A DNA stretch of 28,597 nt from DASXYG01 sp036502625. Its GTDB lineage: Bacteria > Actinomycetota > Actinomycetes > Streptosporangiales > Streptosporangiaceae. The stretch spans positions 1 through 28,597 of the forward strand of contig DASXYG010000022.1 of assembly GCA_036502625.1 (NCBI GenBank). Direction: 5' to 3'. Below, one piece after another: positions 6,171-14,396 of the stretch. The notes under the pieces are model-generated. The model made no database searches. It was not told where the DNA came from and worked only from the letters and a program-made list of their open reading frames with translations. A program made the translations under genes and the position numbers. Positions within the stretch are counted from its first letter, which is position 1; the number at the start of each line of letters is the position of its first letter.

Positions 6171-7500
6171 CCGGCCTCTCGTAGACGACGGCGTCCGGGG
6201 TGGTGAAGCGGGTGACGCTCGACCCCACGAGGACGCCGAGGGCGATGGCGATCACCGTGACGACGGTGGTCACGACGTCGTCGATGCCGCCCGCGAGGCC
6301 GAGCGTGACGGTCTCCGAGACGCCGGTCAGCCCGGCGGCGCCCGGCACGAGCAGCCAGAACGACGGCAGGAACGCGACCTGCGCGGGCGGGCCGCCGCGC
6401 CGCGCCTGCACCCAGTACGCGACCGGGGTGATCACCAGGCCGCCGAGGAACGCGCCGAGCAGCGCGCTGCCCAGCGCCGCGCCGGCGAGCTGCGCGCACC
6501 ACACGGCGTACAGCACGAGCAGCAGCCACGGCAGCGACCGGCGCGGCGCGGAGTTCGTGACGTAGAAGCCGGCGCCGACGAGCAGCACGCCCAGCCACGG
6601 CGCCCACCAGCCGAGCGCGTGCGGCGCCGCCGGCCCCGCGTGCGTACCGGCGATCTGGCCGCCGGCGAGGATGCCGAACGCGAGCAGGAACAGCACGTTG
6701 AAGCCGTACACCAGCCGTGTCGCGCCGGCCACGATGGCGCCGGTGGCCAGCTCGATGGTGCCGATCGTCAGCGCGGCGCCCGGCAGGAACGTGACCAGCG
6801 GCGGGATGACAAGCGCCGCGGGCGGGCCGGCGTCCAGCAGCCGGCCGAACCGCAGCGCGAGCACCGTGACCAGCAGCGCGGCGGTCACCGGCAGCGCCAG
6901 CGACAGCGCGCGGAACCGCTCGGCCAGCAGCCGCAGCGCGCCGACGGCGAGGCCGAGCACGGCGTACGCGGCCAGCGCCATCGGCACGGGATCGCGGACG
7001 AGGCCGAGCCCGAGCGTCAGCACCATCACGCCGGGCACCGTCAGCGCGCGGGCGTGCTCCGGCGGCCGCGCCAGGATCGCCGCGAGCCTGCGGCTGCCCT
7101 CGCGCGGCGGCATGTCGTCGGTCAGCGCCTCGTCGACCAGGGCGTACAGGCTGCCGATCTGGTCCAGGCGCAGCGGTTCGCCGCTCGCCGGCGCGAAGTC
7201 GGACGTGGCGTCGTCGCCGGCGCCGATGCGGACGAAGATCCCGGTGGGCAGCACGAAGAACCCGACGGTGTCGGCGTGGTAGCGGCGCGCCAGCTCCTCG
7301 AGGATGCCGGAGATGCGGTTGGTGGCGTCGCCGGAGTCGCACAGGGCGCGGCCGACGTCGCGGAGGAACGCGATCAGCTCGCGGGGCGGCGGCGGCGCGA
7401 CGTCCGGCGCGGCGGCGCCCGCGCGGTCCGCCGGGGGCTGGCGGAACAGCCGGTCGCGCCAGGCGGTCATCGGGGCTCGCTCTCGCTGGTCAGGTCGCAT
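6148..7500 (-). CDS. ThrE-family threonine/serine exporter
   Basis: The 450-aa membrane protein matches the ThrE layout. A soluble N-terminal part (about 35-165, with ELIAFLRDVGRALCDSG, YHADTVGFFVLPTGIFVRIG and LDQIGSLYALVDEAL) is followed by two blocks of about five transmembrane helices each (roughly 170-300 and 305-440). Family members such as Corynebacterium ThrE export L-threonine and L-serine using the proton motive force. Both halves are fused here, as in actinobacterial ThrE. The ATG at 7500 has no Shine-Dalgarno sequence but has TAGGGT 8 nt upstream, suggesting a leaderless message; ATG 7470 is the alternative. Its 3' end overlaps the CBS gene by 23 bp in convergent orientation. Substrate is inferred from family only. 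Confidence 0.85.
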   Translation of the reverse strand: MRPDQRERAPMTAWRDRLFRQPPADRAGAAAPDVAPPPPRELIAFLRDVGRALCDSGDATNRISGILEELARRYHADTVGFFVLPTGIFVRIGAGDDATSDFAPASGEPLRLDQIGSLYALVDEALTDDMPPREGSRRLAAILARPPEHARALTVPGVMVLTLGLGLVRDPVPMALAAYAVLGLAVGALRLLAERFRALSLALPVTAALLVTVLALRFGRLLDAGPPAALVIPPLVTFLPGAALTIGTIELATGAIVAGATRLVYGFNVLFLLAFGILAGGQIAGTHAGPAAPHALGWWAPWLGVLLVGAGFYVTNSAPRRSLPWLLLVLYAVWCAQLAGAALGSALLGAFLGGLVITPVAYWVQARRGGPPAQVAFLPSFWLLVPGAAGLTGVSETVTLGLAGGIDDVVTTVVTVIAIALGVLVGSSVTRFTTPDAVVYERPVTGFPRH

Positions 7501-7508
7501 CCGGGGTC

Positions 7509-7514
7509 ACCCTA
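7509..7514 (-). promoter_or_regulatory. -10 element of the exporter gene, leaderless type
   Basis: TAGGGT on the minus strand ends 8 nt before the ATG at 7500. No convincing -35 is visible. The spacing repeats what is seen before the lactonase gene (1298) and the serine hydrolase gene (14941). Confidence 0.45.
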
Positions 7515-7556
7515 CGCAACCGGGAGCCGCTGACGTGTGACCGTGCGTGAGCGGGT

Positions 7557-8489
7557 TCAGCTCGCGGCGGGCGGGCCGTACGGGTCGGTGTCGGACGGGC
7601 GCGGCGGTTCCGGGCCGTCGCTGCCCAGCCGTACGGCCTGCTCGACGCGGACCACGCGGTAGTGGCGGCCCTCGACGCGGATGTCGTCGAGCCGGTGGCG
7701 GTCGAGGTCGTCGGCGGCCCGGCGGTAGCGGGCGCAGACGTCGGCCCCCGGGCTGGCCCGCTTCATGATCACGGCGGCGCGCGCGGCGGCCGGGTCGGTG
7801 CTGTCGGGACCGGGGATGACCACGCGGAAGTAGTCGGTGAGGGCGTCGCGCGCGGCCTGCGGGGTCGCCGCCAGGCCCCAGCCCGCGGACCGCCAGTCGC
7901 CGTCGACCTCCTCGGCGATCATGTAGTCGGCGGGCAGCAGCACCAGCTTCGGGTGGGTCTCCAGGGCGCGTACGGCGTCGCGTTCCATCTCCGGCGTGGC
8001 CGGGGCCAGGGCCTTGTTGCGCATGACGTAGCGGACGATGGCCGCCGCGGTGCCGCCGAGCGCGTTGGCGTTCAGGAAGCCGAGGGCGCGGCGGTCCAGC
8101 TTGCCGCCCACCCCGATGGGCGACTCCGGGTCCGACGCACGCGGCGTCTCCGGCCCGTCGGCGCCGACCCGTACGAACTTCTCCAGCCGGCCGACCCGGT
8201 AGCGGTGGCCGTCCATCAGCAGCTCGTTCGCGGTCTCCCGGTCGAGGATCTCGTACGCGGCCTCCAGCCGGCCGAACAGCTCCGGGTCGGAGGTCTGGCC
8301 GGCGAGGACGCGGAAGTGGTGGGCGAGGGCGTCGCGGCCGTCCTGCGGGTGGTGGTGCGCGGCCGAGATGATCCGCCAGCGCCGGTCCACCTCTTCCATG
8401 CAGGTGAACTCGACGCCGGCGGTCATCATCCGCGGGTACGCGTCCAGCGCGCGCCGCGCCTCGTCCTCGGCGCCGTCACTACCGGTCAT
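7557..8489 (-). CDS. DUF5954-family protein with internal duplication
   Basis: The 310-aa soluble protein resembles the actinomycete DUF5954 family, for which I know no function. It has two related halves. Each has a segment around a DAL..(H/Y)FRV motif, then GH(R)YRV.R(L/V)E, a Val-Arg-(V/L)-Gly-(A/S)-DGPE motif and a Pro-Arg-x-SD ending: residues about 55-125 in the first half and 220-305 in the second. That implies an ancient tandem duplication. No membrane segment or signal peptide is visible. Start choice: ATG 8489 gives a sensible N-terminus; a TTG at 8537 would add 16 residues including an unlikely HAPPLCTDDDG segment. The upstream region contains paired TTGGACGC repeats. It is transcribed alone on the minus strand, downstream of a DHA2 transporter gene. 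Confidence 0.65.
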   Translation of the reverse strand: MTGSDGAEDEARRALDAYPRMMTAGVEFTCMEEVDRRWRIISAAHHHPQDGRDALAHHFRVLAGQTSDPELFGRLEAAYEILDRETANELLMDGHRYRVGRLEKFVRVGADGPETPRASDPESPIGVGGKLDRRALGFLNANALGGTAAAIVRYVMRNKALAPATPEMERDAVRALETHPKLVLLPADYMIAEEVDGDWRSAGWGLAATPQAARDALTDYFRVVIPGPDSTDPAAARAAVIMKRASPGADVCARYRRAADDLDRHRLDDIRVEGRHYRVVRVEQAVRLGSDGPEPPRPSDTDPYGPPAAS

Positions 8490-8546
8490 GCTGCCATCAT
8501 CGTCCGTGCACAGAGGCGGCGCATGAGGATCGATCAATTTGTACTA

Positions 8547-8576
8547 TTGGACGCTTCGTTGTATTCCGTTGGACGC
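8547..8576. repeat. Pair of TTGGACGC direct repeats upstream of the DUF5954 gene
   Basis: TTGGACGC occurs at 8547-8554 and 8569-8576, start to start 22 bp, about two helical turns, in an AT-rich 50-bp spacer that must hold the DUF5954 promoter. This is the geometry of tandem activator or repressor sites. No regulator is identified. Confidence 0.4.
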
Positions 8577-8582
8577 GTTGAG

Positions 8583-10028
8583 TTACCGTTCGCCCGTACG
8601 GCGGCGGGGCAGGAACGCCACGCCCATGGTGCCGACGGCGGTGATCACGGCGGCCAGCCCGAACGCGGAGGCGTATCCCGCGGCCAGTCCCGCGCCGCCG
8701 GAACCGCCGTGCGCGGCCGTGGCCGAGGCCGCCGCGGTCGCCATGACGGTCAGCCCGACGGCCCCGCCGATGGTGCGCGCGGTGTTGACGATGCCCGCGA
8801 CCGCGCCGGACTCGTCCGCCGCCGCGCCCACCGTGGACGCCTCCACCAGCGGCGTCATGAACAGCCCGAACCCGATCGTCATGACGATGCCGGGGCCGAG
8901 GATCGACCCGAGGAACGTGCCGTCCGCCGGCATCACCATGCTCTGCCAGGCGAAACCGGCCGCCGCGAGCAGGCCGCCGAACCCGGCGAGCAGCCGCGTG
9001 TCGACGAGGCTCATCAGCCGCGGCGCCAGCTTGGAGCCCACGATGATGCCGGTGGTGTGCGGCAGGAACGCCAGGCCGGCCTCGATGGCCGTGTAGTGCA
9101 GCACGTTCTGCATGTACAGCGACAGGAAGTACCACATCGCGAAGCCGCCCGCCATGGCCACCAGCGTGGCCAGGTTGCCGACGGCCACGCTGCGCAGCCG
9201 GAACAGCCGCAGCGGCACCAGCGGCTCGGCCGTACGCGCCTCCACCACGACGAACGCGACCAGCGCGGCCACCCCGACCCCGAGCGGCACCAGCGATCCG
9301 GCGGCGGCCCACCCGTACGCCTCCGTCCGGCTGATCCCGAAGTCCAGCAGCGCGACGCCGCCGGTGACGAGCACCGCGCCCGGCAGGTCGAGGCGGCGGC
9401 GCGGCCCGTCAGCGCGGTCGCGGCGCAGCCACCGCGCCGCGATGACGGTCACGACGGCGCCGATCGGCACGTTGATCAGCAGCACCCAGCGCCAGTTCAG
9501 GAAGTCGGTGAGCAGCCCGCCGATGAGCCCGCCCGCCGCGCCGCCCGCGGTGCCCACGGCCGTCCACGTGGCGATCGCCCGCGTCCGCGCGGGCCCGGCC
9601 GGGAACGTGCTGGTCAGCAGCGACAGCGTGACCGGCGAGAGCACCGCGGCCCCGATGCCCTGGACGGACCTGGCCGCGATGAGCATCGCCGGGTCCTGCG
9701 CCAGCCCGCCCGCGAGGCTGGCGACGACGAACAGCCCGAGCCCGGTCAGGAAGATCCGCCGCCGCCCGAACAGGTCCGCCGCCCGCCCTCCGAGCAGCAG
9801 GAACCCCGCGAACGTCAGCGAGTACGCGTTGACGACCCATTGCAGCCCCTCCGGCCCGAGCCCCATCCCGGCCCGGATGCTCGGCAGCGCCACGTTGACG
9901 ATGGCGATGTCGAGAACGACGAGGAACTGCCCCACGCTCGCGGCGAGGACCACCGCCCACCCCGGCGCCTCACCCCGCTGCCCCGTACCCGATACCGACC
10001 CTTGACTCTCGACCCCTGCGACACTCAT
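8583..10028 (-). CDS. DHA2-type MFS multidrug exporter (EmrB/QacA family)
   Basis: The 481-aa protein has the 14-helix pattern of DHA2 drug:proton antiporters. Visible signatures are the helix 1 motif LDIAIVNVALPSI, motif A GGRAADLFGRRR in the loop between helices 2 and 3, and motif C-like Gly-rich helix 5 (AVGTAGGAAGGLIGG). The C-terminal half contains SGAVAGIVNTARTIGGAVG. Such proteins expel hydrophobic drugs or endogenous metabolites at the cytoplasmic membrane. The ATG at 10028 has GAGG very close upstream, a weak site. No TetR or MarR gene is directly adjacent, although such partners are common. The gene may be read with the unknown membrane-protein gene upstream (10115-10816, same strand, 86 bp apart). 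Confidence 0.9.
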   Translation of the reverse strand: MSVAGVESQGSVSGTGQRGEAPGWAVVLAASVGQFLVVLDIAIVNVALPSIRAGMGLGPEGLQWVVNAYSLTFAGFLLLGGRAADLFGRRRIFLTGLGLFVVASLAGGLAQDPAMLIAARSVQGIGAAVLSPVTLSLLTSTFPAGPARTRAIATWTAVGTAGGAAGGLIGGLLTDFLNWRWVLLINVPIGAVVTVIAARWLRRDRADGPRRRLDLPGAVLVTGGVALLDFGISRTEAYGWAAAGSLVPLGVGVAALVAFVVVEARTAEPLVPLRLFRLRSVAVGNLATLVAMAGGFAMWYFLSLYMQNVLHYTAIEAGLAFLPHTTGIIVGSKLAPRLMSLVDTRLLAGFGGLLAAAGFAWQSMVMPADGTFLGSILGPGIVMTIGFGLFMTPLVEASTVGAAADESGAVAGIVNTARTIGGAVGLTVMATAAASATAAHGGSGGAGLAAGYASAFGLAAVITAVGTMGVAFLPRRRTGER

Positions 10029-10114
10029 GCCTCACATGCTCATACGCCGCACCGCACCGCCGCCTCGGCCACCGGCCCCGTTCCCGCCCGGCCCTTCGGC
10101 CTAGGCCCACACCG

Positions 10115-10816
10115 TCAGCACCGCTCGTCCTCGCATTCGTGGCGCGACGTGACGTCCGAGGTCTCGACGATCACCATTTCGCGCTCGTCCCGGCTCAGCA
10201 CCTTCAGGTAGCCGGACGGCGTCTCCAGGACGTAGCCCTGGATCACGCCCGCCTTCGTGGCGATCCGCTCCAGCGGCACCCACGGTGTGCGCACGGTCGC
10301 CGCGATCACCAGCGCGGCCAGCACCGTCAGCACGCCGATCTGCCGCATGATCCACAGCACCGCCGTACGCCCGCCGCCGCGGTCCCGGGTGCGCAGCAGG
10401 ACCACGAGCACCGCGGCGATGACGGCCGCGCCGCCGAGCAGCCACCACGCCCGGTACGTCACGACCAGCGCGAGCGTCGCCACCACCAGCGTGATCAGCC
10501 AGGCCAGGTGGCCGTCGTGGCTGCGGTCGCGCAGCCCGAACCGCGTCTGGCGCACGACCGCGAACGGGAGCAGCAGCATCAGCACGGACCCGCTGATCAC
10601 CTGGTCGGCCATCAGCGTGCCGAGCACCACGGACGGCGCGTCGTCGAACTGGATGGTGTCCACGATCGCGAACGCGGTGTGCCAGTCGTACCGGGTGATC
10701 GCGAACAGCCGCAGCATCAGGAACAGCACGGCCGCCCCGGTCACCGACAGCCCCGTGGCCCACCCGCGTGAGGCGCCCCCGCCGTCGCCCTCGGTCGCCC
10801 GCGCCTCGTGCTCCAT
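10115..10816 (-). CDS. Unknown multi-spanning membrane protein
   Basis: I do not recognise this 233-aa protein. It has a charged N-terminus (about 1-20), then about five hydrophobic segments: near 22-40 (SVTGAAVLFLMLRLFAI), 65-90 (around SGSVLMLLLPFAVV), 105-125 (LAWLITLVVATLALVVTY), 128-145 (LLGGAAVIAAVLVVLL) and 160-180 (IGVLTVLAALVIAATV). The soluble C-terminal tail of about 50 residues contains QGYVLETPSGYLKVLSRDEREM and ends in a Cys/acidic cluster, HECEDERC. The tail has the look of a small beta-rich domain facing one side of the membrane. The ATG at 10816 follows a textbook AGGAGG at 6 nt, which fixes the start. The gene diverges from the MFS gene at 10906 with an 89-bp spacer. Confidence 0.75.
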   Translation of the reverse strand: MEHEARATEGDGGGASRGWATGLSVTGAAVLFLMLRLFAITRYDWHTAFAIVDTIQFDDAPSVVLGTLMADQVISGSVLMLLLPFAVVRQTRFGLRDRSHDGHLAWLITLVVATLALVVTYRAWWLLGGAAVIAAVLVVLLRTRDRGGGRTAVLWIMRQIGVLTVLAALVIAATVRTPWVPLERIATKAGVIQGYVLETPSGYLKVLSRDEREMVIVETSDVTSRHECEDERC

Positions 10817-10905
10817 GCGTGGCCTCCTACCCCGCCGGACCCCGCTCGGAGCCCGCGGATCCCGGGACGTCACCATGGGTGGTACGCCAATACGAAGGAC
10901 CGGTG

Positions 10906-12087
10906 ATGACCAGCACCCCCCAGACGACCTCGGCCGACACGATCACCCGTCCCCCGTTCACCATCGCCGCCGCGTCGTTCGTCTCCAGCTTCGACCGCTT
11001 CGCCGTCACCCCGATCCTCGTGATGATCGCCGTCGCGATGCGCACGCCGCTGTCCGCGACGGTCGCGGCGGCCAGCGGCTACTTCCTGGCGTACGGGCTG
11101 TCGCAGCCGCTGTGGGGCGTGCTGTCCGACCGCTACGGGCGGGTGCGGATCATGCGCGCCACCCTGCTCGGCGCGGCGGCTACCGGCGTGGCGTCCGCGC
11201 TGGCGCCGGACCTCGCCGTGCTGATCGCGTCCAGGATCGTGGCCGGCGCCTGCTTCGGCGCCGTCGTGCCCACGGCCCTGACGTATGTGGGCGACACCGT
11301 GGCGCCCTCCGGACGGCAGCGCGCGCTGACCGACCTCATGGCCGCGCAGGCCATCGCCACCGCGCTGGCCACCGTGATGGGCGGCGTCCTCGGCCACCTC
11401 GCGGGCTGGCGCGCGGTCTTCGCGGTGCCGGCGGTCTGCGCGGCCGTCTGCTCGTTCGCGCTGCGCGGCCTGCCCGAGCCGCCGCGCGGCGCGGTCGGCG
11501 GCCTGCGCGCGCACCTCGGCTCCGTGCTGCGCCGCAAGTGGGCGCTGCTCGTCTTCGCGCTCGGCTTCGTGGAGGGCGGCGTACTGCTCGGCACGATGAC
11601 GTTCCTGGCGTCCGCGCTGGAGCACCACGGCGTCGGGTCGGCGATCGCGGGGCTGGCCACCGCGGCGTACGGCGTGGGCGTCGGCATCCTGTCCCGCCTG
11701 GTGAAACGGCTGTCGCAGCGATGGCGCCCGTGGTGGCTGATCGCCGCGGGCGGCACCCAGATGTGCCTCGGCTACGCGCTGGTCGCCGCGCGCGTCGACA
11801 TCGCGACGGTCGTGGTCACGGCGCTGCTGCTCGGCGGCGGCTGGGCGTTCATGCACTCGACCCTGCAGACCTGGGCGACCTCCGTTGCGCCGGAGGCGCG
11901 CGGCACTGCGGTGTCGTTCTTCGCCGCCGCCATGTTCGTCGGCAGCGCGCTGGCCTCCGCCGCGGCGGGACCGCTGGCGCAGCACCAGTGGTACGCCCTG
12001 CTCTTCGGCATCGCGGCCCTCCTGACGGCGCCGCTCACCGTGGTCGCGACCGCCACCAGGCGCCGCTACCGCGCGCCCGCCGCGTGA
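10906..12087 (+). CDS. MFS transporter (DHA1-like, 12 helices)
   Basis: The 393-aa protein shows the 12-helix MFS pattern. Motif A is GVLSDRYGRVRIM between helices 2 and 3. Motif B-like residues lie in LIASRIVAGACFGAVVP. A central loop of about 30 residues (PEPPRGAVGGLRAHLGSVLRRKW) separates the two six-helix halves. Members of this group export drugs or small metabolites. ATG 10906 has AGGA at 6 nt. The 3' end overlaps the convergent PAP2 gene by 22 bp. Substrate unknown. Confidence 0.88.
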   Translation: MTSTPQTTSADTITRPPFTIAAASFVSSFDRFAVTPILVMIAVAMRTPLSATVAAASGYFLAYGLSQPLWGVLSDRYGRVRIMRATLLGAAATGVASALAPDLAVLIASRIVAGACFGAVVPTALTYVGDTVAPSGRQRALTDLMAAQAIATALATVMGGVLGHLAGWRAVFAVPAVCAAVCSFALRGLPEPPRGAVGGLRAHLGSVLRRKWALLVFALGFVEGGVLLGTMTFLASALEHHGVGSAIAGLATAAYGVGVGILSRLVKRLSQRWRPWWLIAAGGTQMCLGYALVAARVDIATVVVTALLLGGGWAFMHSTLQTWATSVAPEARGTAVSFFAAAMFVGSALASAAAGPLAQHQWYALLFGIAALLTAPLTVVATATRRRYRAPAA

Positions 12088-12707
12088 TGGCCGGTGGCGG
12101 GCTGCACGGTCAGCAGCGGCCGTAGCGGGGTGTGTCTTAGCCGTACGACCAGCGCGGACAGCGCCCGCGTCGCCGGGACCAGGAACGCGCCCGCCACCAC
12201 CGCGCCGACCACCAGGCCGGCCAGGACGTCGTGCGGATAGTGGGCGCCGACGTACACCCGCGACGCGGCCATGAGCAGCGCCGCGACCGCGGCGACCACG
12301 CCGAGCCGGCGGGACACCGCGAACAGGCCCACGGTGGCGGCCGCGGCGATCGTCGCGTGGTTGCTCGGGAACGAGTAATCGGCGGCCCCCGGGCACGGCA
12401 GTACGGTGTGCACCGCCGCGATGACCTGGCACGGCCGCGGCTCGGCGACGAACCCCTTGATCACCACGTCGATGGCGTACGCGGCCACCGTGGCGATCGG
12501 CGCCCACAGCGCCGCGGCCATCCGCGCCGCCGAACCCGGCCGCGCGATCCACCAGCCGGCGAGGAACAGCGCGGCGAACACCAGCAGCCCCCAGTCGGTC
12601 CACACCGCGGCGGCACCGTTCAGCCAGGTGCTGTGCGTGGCCAGGTCGGTGGCGCGGACGTACCAGCCGGCGTCGAACCAGCCCACGGCGCTCGTCATCA
12701 CGTGCAT
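12066..12707 (-). CDS. PAP2-superfamily membrane phosphatase
   Basis: The 213-aa membrane protein carries all three PAP2 (type 2 phosphatidic acid phosphatase) motifs: KGFVAEPRP (motif 1, KX6RP), YSFPSNHA (motif 2, PSxH variant with Asn) and SRVYVGAHYPHD (motif 3, SRX5HX3D). About six helices are expected. Likely substrates are lipid phosphates or undecaprenyl diphosphate at the outer face of the membrane. The start is ATG 12707 or 12698; both lie just after the stop of the glycosyltransferase gene, with 20 bp between genes. The two are probably co-transcribed, which hints at a polyprenyl-linked glycan step: a glycosyltransferase using a lipid-phosphate sugar and a phosphatase recycling the carrier. 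That link is inference. Confidence 0.88.
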   Translation of the reverse strand: MHVMTSAVGWFDAGWYVRATDLATHSTWLNGAAAVWTDWGLLVFAALFLAGWWIARPGSAARMAAALWAPIATVAAYAIDVVIKGFVAEPRPCQVIAAVHTVLPCPGAADYSFPSNHATIAAAATVGLFAVSRRLGVVAAVAALLMAASRVYVGAHYPHDVLAGLVVGAVVAGAFLVPATRALSALVVRLRHTPLRPLLTVQPATGHHAAGAR

Positions 12708-12722
12708 TCCCCACTCTTCACC

Positions 12723-12746
12723 ATCTTCTACGAACGTGTAGAAGAT
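12723..12746. promoter_or_regulatory. Perfect 9-bp inverted repeat between glycosyltransferase and PAP2 genes
   Basis: ATCTTCTAC (12723-12731), loop GAACGT and GTAGAAGAT (12738-12746) form a perfect AT-rich inverted repeat over the last codons and TAG stop of the upstream gene, 15 bp before the PAP2 start. Low GC in such a GC-rich genome suggests function as a repressor operator or an RNA hairpin adjusting downstream translation. It lacks a U-tract, so a simple terminator is less likely. Confidence 0.5.
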
Positions 12747-14176
12747 AGCCCACTGTACCGCCACCGCACGCCGCCGAGCGCGGCGCCCAGTGCCAGGCAG
12801 GCGAGCGGCACGGCCGGAATGACGTACCGGTAGTCGAACGCGGCCGTGAACGGCGGCACGACGAGCAGCACCACCGCGGACGCCCACGGCAGCAGGGCGG
12901 ACGCGGCACGGCGGCGCCGCACGAGCAGCACGACGCCGCCGCCGGCCAGGATCAGCGCGAGCGGCGGCCCGCTGAGGTAGAAGACGTGCTGGTACACGCG
13001 GAGGAACGCGGCGTACCCGGGCTCGACCTTCGGTAGGCCGGTGGAGTCCGACGCGGTGTACGTGTCGATGGCGCGGCCGAGGGTCACCCCCGGAAGCGGC
13101 TTCGAGGTCGGCTTCTGCGGCTTCACGCGCGCCGGGAAGTCGTACAGGCTCACCGCGTACCTGGTGGGGTACGGCATGCGGCCGCCGCCGAACGTCTTCG
13201 CGACGTCGCCGAGCCCGGTCGCGAGGTACGCGCCCGGCTGCGCCAGGATCGCCCGCTTCGCGAAGTCGCCGGTCCAGGCGTTCACGGCCGGGGAGAACTT
13301 GCGGTGGTTGGTCATCGGGCCGAGCACGCCGAGGTGCCAGATGTAGTTCGGCGACGGCCCGCGCCGCCCGACGGGCTCGCGTGGGCACAGCGCGCGCTCG
13401 CTCGCCGGCGGCCTGATCACCGAGCAGTCAGCGAAAGCGGCCGTACGGCTGTAGAGGAACACCCCGTCGCTGTTCGTCATGGCGTACGTGCCCCACGTGC
13501 CGTGGAACCACAGCGCGTACGCCGCGATCGGCAGCGCGCACGCCCCCGCCGTGACCAGCACCGACCGCCACCGCCGCCGGACGAGCAGGTAGGCGGCGAA
13601 CACCCCGAGCAGCGGCAGCCCCACGCTCCGGGTGACCGCCGCCAACCCCAGCGCCAGCCCCGCGCCCGCCAGCGCCGGCCACCACCGCGGCCACCACAGC
13701 ACCAGCACCACCGCGACCAGCACCAGGAACCAGAACAGCGCGTCCGACAGGAGCATGTGCTCCATTTCGAGCTGGTACGCGTCGAACAGCACCGGCGCCA
13801 CGCACAGCGCGGCCACCCACCCGGGCGTACGGAACCGCCGCAGCGTGAGGTAGATCAGCACACCCGCGGCCAGCCCCATGGCGTGCTGCACACCCGCCAC
13901 GAAGGCGAGGCTGTGCACCGGCTCCAGCATCCGCAGGAAGAACGCGTACCCCTGCGGCCGCGCCGGGAACGGCGTCGGCGCCACCGCGACGGCGAGGTAC
14001 GAATGCGAGTCGGGGAACCACAGGACGCCCTGGTACGCGATCATCGCGACGACCCGCAGCAGCGCCGCGAGCACGAACATGATCGCGAACGGCAGGTGGC
14101 GCAGCGCGCGCCGCGCCGGCCGCTCCCCTCGAACGGCCGGCAGCGGCCCGGTCCGCTCCGGTGTCAGGACCGCCAT
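12728..14176 (-). CDS. GT-C-like polytopic glycosyltransferase / mannosyltransferase-type protein
   Basis: The 482-aa membrane protein resembles polyprenyl-phosphate-dependent glycosyltransferases (GT-C fold). A first helix at about 29-49 is followed by a loop with WFPDSHSYL, an acidic Asp in the position typical of these enzymes, then about 7-8 further helices. A large extracytoplasmic loop (about 235-385, including NSDGVFLYSRTAAFADC, CPREP, MTNHRKFSP and PYPTRYAVSLYDFPARV) precedes two more C-terminal helices. Two Cys in this loop could pair. The ATG at 14176 has GGAGG at 6 nt. The acceptor and donor cannot be told from sequence. It is followed by the PAP2 gene in the same operon. Confidence 0.7.
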   Translation of the reverse strand: MAVLTPERTGPLPAVRGERPARRALRHLPFAIMFVLAALLRVVAMIAYQGVLWFPDSHSYLAVAVAPTPFPARPQGYAFFLRMLEPVHSLAFVAGVQHAMGLAAGVLIYLTLRRFRTPGWVAALCVAPVLFDAYQLEMEHMLLSDALFWFLVLVAVVLVLWWPRWWPALAGAGLALGLAAVTRSVGLPLLGVFAAYLLVRRRWRSVLVTAGACALPIAAYALWFHGTWGTYAMTNSDGVFLYSRTAAFADCSVIRPPASERALCPREPVGRRGPSPNYIWHLGVLGPMTNHRKFSPAVNAWTGDFAKRAILAQPGAYLATGLGDVAKTFGGGRMPYPTRYAVSLYDFPARVKPQKPTSKPLPGVTLGRAIDTYTASDSTGLPKVEPGYAAFLRVYQHVFYLSGPPLALILAGGGVVLLVRRRRAASALLPWASAVVLLVVPPFTAAFDYRYVIPAVPLACLALGAALGGVRWRYSGLSSTRS

Positions 14177-14396
14177 GCGTCACCTCCCCGCGCCGTCCTC
14201 CCACCGACGCTATGAGGCGTCCGGAATACGCGACGCCGCCTCCGGGTGCACGCTCGGCAAATTCCCTCGCCGCAGGGGTAATGCGCGGGCTACGCGCCGG
14301 GCACGAAGTCGCCGCGCCGCGGTCTCCGCACCTGGCATCCTCGTCGGCGGGGCGTTCGCCACGCCCGCCGCCGCGGACGACCGGAAGAGGAACACC
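14177..14396. other. Divergent promoter region
   Basis: 220 bp between the divergent glycosyltransferase gene and the small 147-aa protein gene. It must contain promoters for both. No confident -35/-10 pair was found, and no repeat stands out. Confidence 0.4.

Noticed and set aside
10041..10114. Terminator between the unknown membrane protein and DHA2 genes
   Set aside because: Only a short GGCC-GAAG-GGCC hairpin is present, too weak to call.
7662..10211. 849-codon plus-strand frame opposite the DUF5954 and DHA2 genes
   Set aside because: Composition is Arg/His/Gln/Gly-rich and spans two well-supported minus-strand genes; a typical antisense artefact of high GC.
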